Shown one piece after another: positions 23,401-33,350 of a stretch of DNA of 64,000 nt. The notes under the pieces were generated by a model. The model saw nothing but the letters and a program-made list of their open reading frames with translations, had not been told where the DNA came from and made no database searches. The position numbers were made by a program, and so were the translations under genes. This stretch comes from Cubamyces lactineus (lineage: Eukaryota; Basidiomycota; Agaricomycetes; Polyporales; Polyporaceae), in the NCBI GenBank assembly GCA_022376465.1, contig JACDTU010000016.1, positions 620,001 to 684,000 on the forward strand, in the 5' to 3' direction. The number at the start of each line of letters is the position of its first letter. The stretch's first letter is position 1.

Positions 23401-25446
23401 GGCTTCTCCAGCGTATCCGCCTCTGTCGATCGCGCCGCTCACGGACACGCTCTTGCTGCTCTCGCGACAGGCTGACGAGTTTCCCGATCCTGCTCGGCAT
23501 TGCGTGGTACGAGCGGCAGGCGAAACGCTCTGGGTCGTTCACGTTCTACGAGACGGTGTCAGCTGCGGCGGAGAAGATCTTCGACACCCTCCCTCGGCAC
23601 CTCAAACGCCTCAGTGCGTATCGCGCATTCCTCTCCTCTCCTCCCCTCTCCGCGCGTTTCACGCCCCGTGTGCTCGTACTGACCTTAGTTTCGCTTCCGA
23701 ATTTCCGTCTATGACGCACACGCTGCGGTTTCTGCGCCGCGATACGCCAATACCGCCTCGACGAACGGACAGCGCTCTTCGAAGGCCTCACAGGCCCAGA
23801 TGCCGACATCGACGCGGTAAGTCCCGCGCGTCCTGTCACCGCCCAGCCCCAGCCCCGGGTCATCTTCCCTTTCTCCTTTCCCGGGTTTGCGTTCCTCGTT
23901 TGCTCTGCTTCTCTCCCTCCTCCGCCCCGGTGTCCGGCGCCCCACGAAGGCGCAGGGATGTGCAGGGAGGGAAGGTTTAGGGGCGATCTCGCCCCGCTGC
24001 GCTGCACCGCCTGCGGACCGATCCTTGCAGGCCGTCGGCCCCAGCCCCCGCACCGGACTTCGGCCCCACCGCCCCTCGCTCGACCCTGCGGCGGTGGGCG
24101 ACGCGGGAGAGATGGTATCTCGTGCTGGGTATGCCGGCTGCGACGTTGTAGCGCGTGGGCCGCAGATGCCGCGAAGGCTGCACACGGGACGTGGGGCTTT
24201 GCGCGCACTCCACTCGCGGTCTCTCGCTCTTGCCGCCGTACGGAGCGTGCTACGTAGTAGTAGCTCCCCGGCCAAACTACAGAGCGTAGATTGGAGAAAA
24301 TTTCGCCGAATCTTGCGCGTACAGATTCCGGGTGTTAGATGCTAGATACCGAGATCCTAATCGCTGACACGTCTCGCACTTCCATGCTAGATATTCGAAC
24401 TCGAAGAAGAGCTCGAGGAGAGCGCGCTCGACATGGAAGAGATGGACGACGTCCCGCCGATCGACGCTGCCGCGCGCCAACGCCGACTCTCCCAGCTCTC
24501 GCGTCGACGCGCGTCGCACTCGTCTCTCAATCAACAGCAGCAACGCCGCCCATCGACCTCGACTACAGGGCGGTCTACGCCTCCCATCCCGTCCTCGCCC
24601 TCGCGCAAACCCGAGCACGCCGGGCCGTCTACGCCACAAAGTCAGAGCCCGCTGCACACCTTCCACTCCACCCAAAACCAAAACCAGACACAGAGCCAGA
24701 GCCAGAGCCCCCCGGCGCACATCCCGCCCCCGCGCACGCGGCTCAACTCGATCGTGACGCGCGGACTGGACGCGGCGCAGAACGCGGTCGCGAGCCCGCT
24801 CGCGCAGATCTTCCAGCCGCTCATCGTCGACGACGACGGGGGCGGCAGCAGCAGCGTCGCGGGCCTCGACGACCCGGGCGCGCAGGAGGGGATCATCAGC
24901 TACGGGCCTGCGACGCGCCGCCGGCTGTCCTCGATGCACGTCGCTGCGAACCCGCCGCGGCGCGCGCGCACGTACTCGGTCGCCGCCGGGGCTCTGGGCC
25001 AGGGTGCCGCTGCGAGCCACGGGCCTGGTCACGGACATGGACATGGACATGGTGTTGGAGAGCACGTCGCGGGGTCGAGTCCGAGCGGGGAGAGCGCAGG
25101 GCGGCTGCGGTTCCCGACGCACAGCAGCCCGGTTATGCGCTCGCACCTGGGGCTGATCGCCGCGCAGGCACCGCTCTCGGAGAGCCCCGACGAGCGCGGA
25201 GAAGAGGATATGGGCGGGAGCGGAGATCGCGGGGTGTCGAGCGGGCCTAAGGAGACCGCGAGCCAGGTCGAAGAAGAGGAGGAGGACGCGGGAGTAGGCG
25301 TGGGCGTGGGCGCAGGCATGGGCGGGGCGGCGGAGGACGCGGGGGCGCGGAGGGCGGAGTGGGAGCGGAGATTGGAGAACATGGAGGAGCGGCAGCGCAG
25401 GATGGAGGAGATGCTCGTGGAGATCGCGAGGAGCTTGAAGCGGTGA
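20493..25446 (+). CDS. yvc1: TRP-type calcium channel, Yvc1 family, 26 exons
   Basis: Putative vacuolar cation channel releasing calcium to the cytosol. The model has 26 exons and 943 aa: 20493-20624, 20675-20683, 20751-20760, 20812-20834, 20894-21321, 21378-21426, 21477-21541, 21596-21637, 21689-21834, 21891-21910, 21966-21987, 22039-22092, 22144-22207, 22273-22398, 22455-22481, 22544-22555, 22622-22686, 22746-22820, 22902-22912, 22972-23019, 23082-23116, 23183-23288, 23356-23375, 23471-23613, 23773-23816 and 24391-25446. Every junction keeps phase. The cytosolic N-terminus carries DTPLTHEALTAPDLTYTLIR and FCLLLNRVYFVRDRHLT. Hydrophobic spans run from about residue 253 to 500; the likely pore segment is TIAWWMLDLWFGLDASGF (about 412-430), followed by the last span. 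The final exon (352 codons) is acidic then Ser/Pro/Gly-rich, ending in a coiled coil. Several exons are only 9-12 nt. The last intron (574 nt, GC-rich) is far longer than the others. Exons 15 and 16 are the least certain. Confidence 0.88.
23817..24390 (+). other. Unusually long GC-rich intron of yvc1
   Basis: 574 nt between exons 25 and 26, against 44-80 nt for most introns in this gene. It is very GC-rich in its central part and AT-richer near the acceptor. Donor GTAAGT and acceptor CTAG fit. No terminal repeats or coding motif were recognised. Confidence 0.7.
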
Positions 25447-26604
25447 TTATGCATTATGCTCGACGACGACGCTCTGCTCGACACGAGTGCTGCCACTGCG
25501 TAAAGACTGAACATTATATGACTGACGCCGCCGCCCGCGCGCAAAATCGCGAGCGAACGTCCACGGGGCGATCGCGGCACGCGTTCCATCGGACGGCGCG
25601 ATGTGTGGCTATATCTCTGTTCTTGCTGCTCCAAGTACAGTAGGTGCGTTTCTGAGGAGGGTCCGGGGTGCCTCGAATAGGCTTGAATATTGACCGATCG
25701 AGACCAGGTCCCAGGCCTCCAGGGCGCAGATAGGCGCCCATGCGGCGTCTATGGCTGCCGTAATGTGATTGTGGGGGATCGCGCGCGGTGACAGGAGCGC
25801 TGCGCAAGCGCAAGTCGTGCTGTCGACTGACCGCGCTGGGCAGGACGTCGACGGGAAGCTGCTGGTTTGTGGAGTGAGTTGAAGTGAAGGCAAGGAGAAG
25901 GCCGGGGACTGGAGGGGGGGAGGAGACAAGGACCGGGCGCAGGCTGTGTCGAGAGGGCTGGGTTAGGCCTGCCTAAAGAGGAAAAGAAGGATGGGAGGAT
26001 GGGTGCCCGGAGATTGGCGCGGGGGGCATCTGAGACGGGGATCTGGGAGTCGGGAAGGGGATTTGCAGAAAAGGAGATGCGAATAAGTTGTGGGTGACTA
26101 AGAAACGACGTAGGTCGTTGGGAGAAGAGGACTGGACTCGGGACGTTGGCGAGCAGCGGACAGGGAGCGAGAGCCAAGCACCAGGCTCAGGCTGCCAGTG
26201 CCCAGCGCAGACGTCGAGGGCGGTACTCCTCCTCCTCCGTTAACGTTTCTCTGCAGCTGCCAGTCCCTGCCTTAAGTACGTCTCCCTGCGCCTCTGCTGC
26301 ACCACCCACTCCGTCCTCTCTTCCTCCTGTTTCCCCCTCCAGCTCCGCCACCGCCACTCCGACAACAGCCCGCATCCGCCCACGGCCCCCCCTTGAGCTC
26401 GACCACTCGCAGGCTGCGCGGTGACCGTGACGATCATCGTCGGCCGCCCCTCCAGAACGTCGCCCGCCAAGTACTGGGACCCCGTCCTCGCCCTGGTTGG
26501 CATCAGCGTGCCCAGTTGTGTTGCCTAGTCGGTGGGATTGCATTGCATCGTATCGCATCGTGCCCCTGCGCTAGATCTCGCCCTGTACACCCGTTCTGTC
26601 GCCC
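25447..26604. other. Long upstream region of the velvet gene
   Basis: About 1.16 kb without a recognised gene. It has a purine-rich stretch (about 25870-26060) and a strongly pyrimidine-rich stretch (about 26220-26410), of the kind often found in long fungal 5' leaders. Short open frames occur but have no domain. Confidence 0.45.
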
Positions 26605-28681
26605 ATGTCGTCGTCGCCCATCGCGGCCGCTCCGCCAGACGCAAGCCGGCAGGGCCCATACATAGTAAGCGTCTCCTTCCCTCTCCCCTTCCCACTCCCC
26701 CTCCACGCGCCGAGGGTACTGACGCTCGTCTCCCCTCCTCCCACCTGCGCTCCCATTTCACGTCAACGCCCACGGTCTGTCCTCACCCAGCCCGGCCAGC
26801 CAGTCACGTTCGCAACAGGCGTCTTCGCCCGCCGCACCATCCGCGCCGAAGTCGAGGAGATCCAAAAGGCTGATCTTGGTCGGAAGTACGCACGTCGCCT
26901 TCCGTCTACCATGCTCCCAGTCCCGAGCTCCTCCGTTCTTTCCCCGCCCGGCCTATCCATCCTAAACTACTTTTTCTCCTTCTTTACTCTCCCCTCCCGT
27001 CGTCGTATCAAGATACGCACGCAAGGACAAGCGCCCCTTGGACCCCCCTCCCGTCGTCGTCTGCCGCCTCTTCCAGCTCGTCGACAGGCCCTCCGGTCCC
27101 CCGCTCGAGGTCGAAATCGATCCAGAACAGGTAGTGAGCACTTCTGCTTTCTCCCTTCACTTTGTTCTCTTCTCCTCTACAGCCGCACCTCACCTCTCTT
27201 CGCAGATCCTTGGCGCGATATGTCACGTCGACCTCTTTCCCGTCCCAGATGACATCGATCCCAGCGTGAACCCCGTCACTAGCGCTAGCGCTCATCACAT
27301 CAGACAGCACCAGGACCAGTATACTGCAGTGCTCCCGCCCATCCACAGCGGCCCGTCTTCTTCTCATGTCCATCCGCTCACTTCAGCGGTGCCCGCTGCA
27401 CCGTCGGGACCCACGCATCTTCAGCCTATGATGCCCCCCATGGCGCACCTGCGCGAGAACGCGCAGCCCTTGCCGCCATTGGAGACCCTCCCATCACTGT
27501 ACGCGTCTTTAGGGAGCACCGGCTACCCCCCACACGCGTCCGCACCACCCCTGGCGCCCTCGCATATTGGCGCCCCGTCCGCCAGCGGCATGGCGAGCAG
27601 TCAGCCCGTCCTTCCGGGCGTGCACAACATGATGTCGGACTACGCGTACTCTTCCGCTGCGCGGTACGCCGCGGAAGGGGCGCTCGGCGCGCAGGGGGAC
27701 GAGCTCGTCGCGTGGATCGGGTCGTTCCCGATACACGAAAAGTCGAAATACACGACGATGCTCTCGGGCGCGACGTTCATGCAGTCCGCGGTGATAGACT
27801 ACAAGGGCAAGAAGACGGCGATGTTTGTCTTCTCTGTGAGTTTCCCCATATCGCCTTCACTGTGGCGCCAATAGGTGTGCTGAATCTCTTGGCTGTCGCG
27901 TTTACAGGATTTGGCCGTGAAGATAGAGGGGACGTTCGTCCTCCGATATCGCGCGTTCACGCTTTTCTCCGAGTGCGCGCAGGAGCCGCACATGCCCGTC
28001 CTCGCCGAATGCTTTGGCGGAATGTTCAAGATCTACTCTACAAAGGAGTTCCCGGGTCTGCTCGCCTCGACGGAGCTCACCAAGGTGCGCCACGCTCCCC
28101 CTTTCAGATACGAGATATTGAATGCGTGCATGCTCTAGCGCCTCGCTCTGCACGGCGTGCGCGTCAACCTGCGCGAGACCCCGCGTCGGCGGCGCAAGAA
28201 GCACGAAATGGACGAGGATGCCAACATGAGCGACCGCGACCACGACAGGCAGGCAGGCGCAGGCCACGACGACTTTGTCTACTCCGGCTCCGAGACTGCG
28301 ACCACCACCAGCCCGACGGTGCCCTTCGGCCCCGGGCCCAGCTCTCGCTCCCCAATCACCGCCAGCTTCCCCTCGTCCTCTTCCTCGATGTCAGTGTCCG
28401 CGATGGCCGCGGGCGCGTACTCTCCCACGGACTCGGTGACGTCCGCAGCGGGCGGGGCGTCGTCGTCCTTTGCGAGCGCCCCACCGACTATCTACTCAGG
28501 CCTGCGCTCAGGCTCGTCTTCCCGCGCGGGAATGGGCGCGATGAGCGCGAATTCGGGGTCGCGCGGTGGTCCAGTGTCGACTCAGGCGATGGGACCAGGC
28601 GCGCGAGGGATGGGGAGGGCGCGCGGGGCGTCGTCACCGGGGAGGTACTATGCGAGGAGCGAGAGCAGCATGGACGAGTGA
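26605..28681 (+). CDS. Velvet-domain developmental regulator
   Basis: Putative fungal nuclear regulator of development and secondary metabolism with an NF-kappaB-like velvet fold. Six exons: 26605-26664, 26791-26885, 27013-27130, 27206-27835, 27908-28084 and 28139-28681, giving 540 aa. The velvet half-domains are clear: RRTIRAEVEEIQKADLGRKY, KRPLDPPPVVVCRLFQLVD and GAICHVDLFPVPDD (about residues 30-110), then GATFMQSAVIDYKGKKTAMF, FSDLAVKIEGTFVLRYRAF (about 280-330). Between them lie about 160 residues rich in Pro, Ser, His and Ala, so the domain is split by a low-complexity insertion, as known for VelB. The C-terminus has a basic patch (RRRRKKH) that could be a nuclear signal, then a Ser/Gly-rich tail. 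The third intron (75 nt) is stop-free and 3n. VelB-like or VosA-like cannot be decided from sequence alone. Confidence 0.88.
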
Positions 28682-29385
28682 ACGAAGGGTCCGAAGTCTG
28701 GACACAAGTGAGTAGGTGGCGGTTAGTGCTGCGGTGGGAGCGTAACAGGGAGGGAAGTAGGGAAACGTATGGGCGCCGGTGTGCCACGTCTCGCGGGTAT
28801 CGATTAATTCGGCGTAATGAAGTAGGTCAGAAGGGAAAGGGGGAGCGACGAGGGAGGTGTAGATGAACATGCAGAAGACACAGAGGAAGAACGGGAAGGT
28901 GTAGCAGCCCGTCTGACATACGACGCTTTCAACAGCAGGAGCCTTCCGTCGCCTGCGCGACCGCCGAGCCTTTCCCTCCGGCTCACTGGCACGCGCACGA
29001 GCCATGAACCACTCCCAGTGCTCTCAAGGTCTCAAGATATTCATCGTGCCATCGTGCCTGGACCTGAGGCAGCTGGCATGCCGCCGCCAGGGAGCCTATG
29101 CGTGCAACCGCACGATGCCGTCACGACTCACGACCGTTTACGACCATCCATGCCACGCTACGCTCTATCCGACTCTCCTCCCTCCCTCCGACTCTCCTCC
29201 GACTCACCGACTATCTTTCCCTTGCCAGTCGACGAATCGACCTCCCGTTCACCCGTTCACACTCGCGGGCCGCTTCCCACATACTAGAGCTTTTTCGCAA
29301 AGCGCATGGCGCCCGTGGGGTAATGCAGATCCAGCTGGCGCAAGGCAGATATGCGAGCTAGCTCCTGCCCGCATGCTAGGTTCTA

Positions 29386-29417
29386 TTCGCATATTCGCAT
29401 TTTCGCATGTTCGCATA
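29386..29417. repeat. Octanucleotide tandem repeat
   Basis: Four tandem copies of TTCGCATN (last base A, T, G, A). Just downstream, 29478-29512 holds CCGT/CCGC tetranucleotide repeats. Confidence 0.8.
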
Positions 29418-29639
29418 TTTGCCTATATGTCTGTTCGGTCCCCTTATCTGACTCTCAAGCTCGTCGTATCCGTCTTCCCGTCCGCCCGTCCGCCCGTCCG
29501 TCCGTCCGCGTAATTTGTTGCCGTCTCGCACCGTGTATCTTGTATCTTGTATGATTGCCTCCGTTGACATCCTCTCTCGCTTCCGCCCTTGGCCCCACCG
29601 TTCTTGTCGTTACCACGTCTGTCGCGTTCGTCGTAGTCG

Positions 29640-29676
29640 TTGCAGTCGTAGTCGTAGTCGTAGTCGTAGTCGTCGT
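29640..29676. repeat. GTAGTC hexanucleotide microsatellite
   Basis: Five or so tandem copies of a GTAGTC unit, with degenerate flanks. Confidence 0.8.
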
Positions 29677-32600
29677 TGAAGTTCTCGTGCTTGGTATCCG
29701 AGCTTTCTTGTCGGGCGTCGTTTGTACTTGGACTGTAAAATCATCCGCTTCTTGACCGGTGACCTCTTGCCAGTGATATCACTATAGTCGTGCTTGTGAT
29801 ATATACCATCTTGTGTGCGCGTGTCTGTGTGTATACCTGTACATGTCTTGCTGGGTGCGCTACTACATAGTTCACGCTATCCAAGTAGTGGCTGAGTGTC
29901 CCTGTTTGCACGTCTGTTTCTCATGAGCACGTAGTATAAGCGACGTTAAAAGACTGACGCGGTGTACGTATGCGCCCCGCACTGCGACAGGACGTGTGTC
30001 GACATCCATCATTGAATATTGAATATTGAATGGTGACATGCTGAACATTCGTGCATCCGTGCACTCGTGTCGCGTACCGAGTGGCCACGGTGGCTACTTT
30101 CTCGGAAGGTCTTGACGGTGCCGATAGAGGCACGCTACGGTATCGCGACGATACAACTATGTACGGCATGTCGACGGATCTGACGCGTTGGTGGACGTCT
30201 CGGAGTTGACTTGTGTGGCGGAAGGATGTCTGACTGTGAGTTGATACCTTCAGTACACGTCGTACGCGTAGTAGGCGCCGCCCTGGGACTTACTGCGTCG
30301 CTACATTCCGAGTGAACCAATGTCCCTTCAAAGCAAACGCACTCCCAGTGTGCTGTGCCCGGGCCAATGTCGGCTCGCGCGAACCAAACGCGGACCAGTG
30401 GCTCACCTGTTAAGCCTTCGTGAGCAAAAGTATATTCATATGACGGCCGCCCGCGTAGGTCTGGTAGTTACAAGTGTGGCTACACACCTACCAGGGCCGC
30501 GTTCGCAGGCCCGGGCTGGATGGGATTGGACTTGTCATTGGGCCGTCGGACCTGAGCGGGACGGATTGGCTGGAAGCTTGGGACCCTGGTTCGGAGGTCT
30601 AAATATGACGAACATGTCATATTTGGGGACCCCGGGATGCGTACTAGTAATTCCGCACGTCACAACTTGTGTGGCAATGTGTGCGAGGCGGGCACGACGC
30701 GGCGATTGGATACTGTATACTGTATATCAAGTCTATTTTTGCTGCCGTACTGTTTGACGGCCCGGGTCCAAGGAATAGCTTAATGTCGTGCGCGGGCTGC
30801 AACGTCACGGTATCTGACAGCGGCTTTGGCACTGGCAGGTCTTCGAGGGTGCGACGTAGTCTGAGAGTTAGGTCCAAAGGGCAATGACAGGGCGGGTTCC
30901 TGGCTGAAGCTCGAAGATTCAGATGCTGGGCCGTGGCACAGAAGTGAGAAAAATGAGAAGAATGAGAAATGAGTGTGCACACATAGCTCTGATTGACTTA
31001 GTGGGGGAAGACGCGTCCGCCAAGATTGGCGACCTGTAGTAACGTCGAACAGAGTCTGTCAGCACGTAGGTGGCGATTCGACCATGTTGCGACGCACCGA
31101 CATCCTAGAAAAGCCAAACTTCCCTCCGAGGGCTCGGACGCCACCAAGCCATCCGTGTCACCGTAGCTTTGCGAAGCTGAGGCCGTCAGTGCGGGATCCG
31201 CACAACAGCAGCGACGGCTACGTTCTGAATAGCCCTGCGAAATTCGCCAGGCACATGAACGTTCAGTTCATCTCCGCGTTGTTTAGGCTTCGCCGACACT
31301 TCACGCCATGTCAGGTCCGGCAGTCGGCAGGCTGTTTCTGGTCCTCCTGTTGTCGTCGTCCAATTCGCTCGAGAGGAACATTATTGAGCAGCCTGTAGGT
31401 GCGAGTCTACACACTGCGTCATTCCTCCGGCAAGGGGTCGTTGCAAGATACCCACGCACCCAGGTCTCCGCGTCAGTGCTTCTCTTCGGGTGACGTACGC
31501 GCGCGCATTTGTCTTCCCGCTTTCGCACTCACGCTGAGGGTCCGGGCTCCGATATGTGATATACGACAGGAAAACCATCTGCTCAGCTGCGACTTCGTGC
31601 CTACTGTGTGCCTATAAAGTGATGGAAAGGACCTGAGGACAAGGCACAGCCTCACTATCCCCGGTTGATGGCACATGTGAGCGATGCACCTTGTGCACGA
31701 CAGCAGTAGAGTGATTGACTAGTACGCACTGGCGCGGCCGCACAACGTCCTGGATCATCAAGGGACGGGAGTCAGCGGGGTCATTGTACTTCGGCCGAGA
31801 GATGCATACAGGTGAGAAGCCTTCTTGTGCTTGCCCACATCACATGGGCGTCCCGGTCAGACTCTCCTGTGTGTAGGGTCCGGCGAACGAACTCAGGTGG
31901 TTGTCGTCAGTCTCGACTCTCGAAAGGGTGGGGACAAGGATAGGCACATGAACCTAAGATAGGGTTCTAAAAGCTCCTTGGATGTTCTTCAAGCATTGGC
32001 GTTAGCGTTTGAACTTTGCGCGGCTATGCGTACCGCCTCTAGACGCCCACTTCGCATGCTGAGCGTTCCATTCCTTTCACCATAACGGCAGCTCATTCAA
32101 CGGCTTCGACTGGCTGCGCAAGAGCGACTCGAGCAGTCGCGCACGGCTTGTCAACGCCGTGCGCGGCCCGAGGTCATGGGTCGCACGAGATACGAGAAGC
32201 TAGGGGCGTAGTACGTACCAACGCCTCGCATGACACCGTATTTCCCAAACCGCTGGGCGCACTGTACGCCGCATACACAGTCGCTGATGGGCCCCCCGCA
32301 GGTGCGTGCCCCCGTGCGCTGCATCTGCCAGCGCGACGTCACTGCAGACGCGATCAGAGGATGCGATCAGTGCGTCGAAACGTTGTCCGTCTGGCTTTTG
32401 ACCGGCTTTAGACCTCTTTAGACCCGTCGAGTCCTCGTCGGCCATCTCTGCCTTCGTTTCTGCCGTATTGTGGCTCGTGGTGAATATTAGCTTCAGGCTT
32501 CGATTGCCCGAAGATTACGGTACTGGAACAAGGCCGACCACGCGCGGCGAGCGCGCCGTGGTGCCTGTGCGGTATGTCCATGGGACCGCCGGCGCGAGCG

Positions 32601-32804
32601 AGTGTTGAAGGAGCGGTGTCCTGGACAGGTGCAGCGTGAGTTTCCCATGCATGAGGTCTTCCCACTTACATCCGTCCCGCCGTCCCCGCAGAAGCTCACA
32701 CCACAGGCAGTGCACTTGCAGAGATCACACTTCGGTGACCAGACGGGCGTGCCTGTACGACGTCCGGCTGGGCGCACACGTACGTACACACGGACGCTTG
32801 GCAG

Positions 32805-32811
32805 TATAAAA
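32805..32811 (+). promoter_or_regulatory. TATA box of SSP1
   Basis: TATAAAA, 81 bp before the SSP1 start codon, in line with the other SSP genes where the TATA-like box lies 68-103 bp upstream. Confidence 0.65.
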
Positions 32812-32885
32812 TCCGCGGCTGTCTGCCCTAGGGATGCCAGGCCACCACCTGAACTCGCCAGAGAACCTCAGCTCGACCTACAGCC

Positions 32886-33350
32886 ATGTTCGCCGCACTC
32901 ACCGTCTTCACCCTGGCGCTCTTTGGCCACGCAGCCTCCGCAGCCTCCACCCCGAGTCCCCTCCTGGGCGAACTCACCAACGCTGGCGCGAAGTTCCCCG
33001 TCGCAGACATAAAGGACGCTACTGTGGTCGAGGGCAAGACGCTCTCTACACACGGCATCTTGCACACCAACACCGCGCAGGACTATTTCCCCGCGACGCT
33101 CCTCCTCTGCCCGACGGACGACTGTATCAGTTGCCTCCCGCTCGACCTCAGCACGTTCCCCGTCAGCACGTGTCTCGCAGAACTGTTCACCTTCCAGTCC
33201 GTGGCGATCAACCAGCCCAGCGACGAGGGCCTTCCATTCGGCGTGTTCGTCGGCGGAGGAGGTTGCACCGACTTCACCCAGATCCCCGTCGTCAACACGT
33301 GCTTCAATATCCTCTTGGATGTGCCGGCGTCGGACGTATCCATCAACTAA
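32886..33350 (+). CDS. Small secreted cysteine-rich protein SSP1
   Basis: Intronless gene for a 154-aa protein with an N-terminal signal peptide (MFAALTVFTLALFGHAASA, cleavage probably near residue 19). The mature part has six cysteines in the pattern C-x4-C-x2-C-x12-C-x30-C-x11-C. Conserved family blocks are FPATLLLC, CISC, AINQPS, EGLPFGVFVG and IPVVNTC. It is the first of five related genes between 32.9 and 44.5 kb and is closest to SSP2. It has no resemblance that I can see to hydrophobins (eight cysteines, different spacing) or cerato-platanins. I do not recognise the family. Likely role is extracellular or wall-associated, which is an inference from the signal peptide only. Confidence 0.85.
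   Translation: MFAALTVFTLALFGHAASAASTPSPLLGELTNAGAKFPVADIKDATVVEGKTLSTHGILHTNTAQDYFPATLLLCPTDDCISCLPLDLSTFPVSTCLAELFTFQSVAINQPSDEGLPFGVFVGGGGCTDFTQIPVVNTCFNILLDVPASDVSIN

Larger units (their letters stand above)
28682..32885. other. Gene-poor 4.2-kb region
   Basis: No gene is supported here. Open frames on both strands are short and lack motifs. It contains short tandem repeats (listed separately) and the promoter of SSP1 at its right end. A missed multi-exon orphan gene cannot be excluded. Confidence 0.45.

Noticed and set aside
23546..24275. Two overlapping minus-strand frames of 188-220 aa over yvc1 exons 24-25 and the last intron
   Set aside because: Arg/Ala/Pro-rich shadows of a GC-rich stretch; the sense strand carries conserved channel exons.
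24277..25146. Long minus-strand open frame opposite yvc1 exon 26
   Set aside because: It is the antisense of a GC-rich real exon, Arg-rich, which is typical of shadow frames.
27712..28866. 384-aa plus-strand frame overlapping the velvet gene
   Set aside because: It runs in the wrong frame across velvet exons and introns; very Arg-rich and without domains.
28682..32885. CRISPR array, rRNA or transposon in the gene-poor stretch
   Set aside because: Repeats are short simple tandem repeats without spacers; no transposase, reverse transcriptase or terminal repeats were seen.
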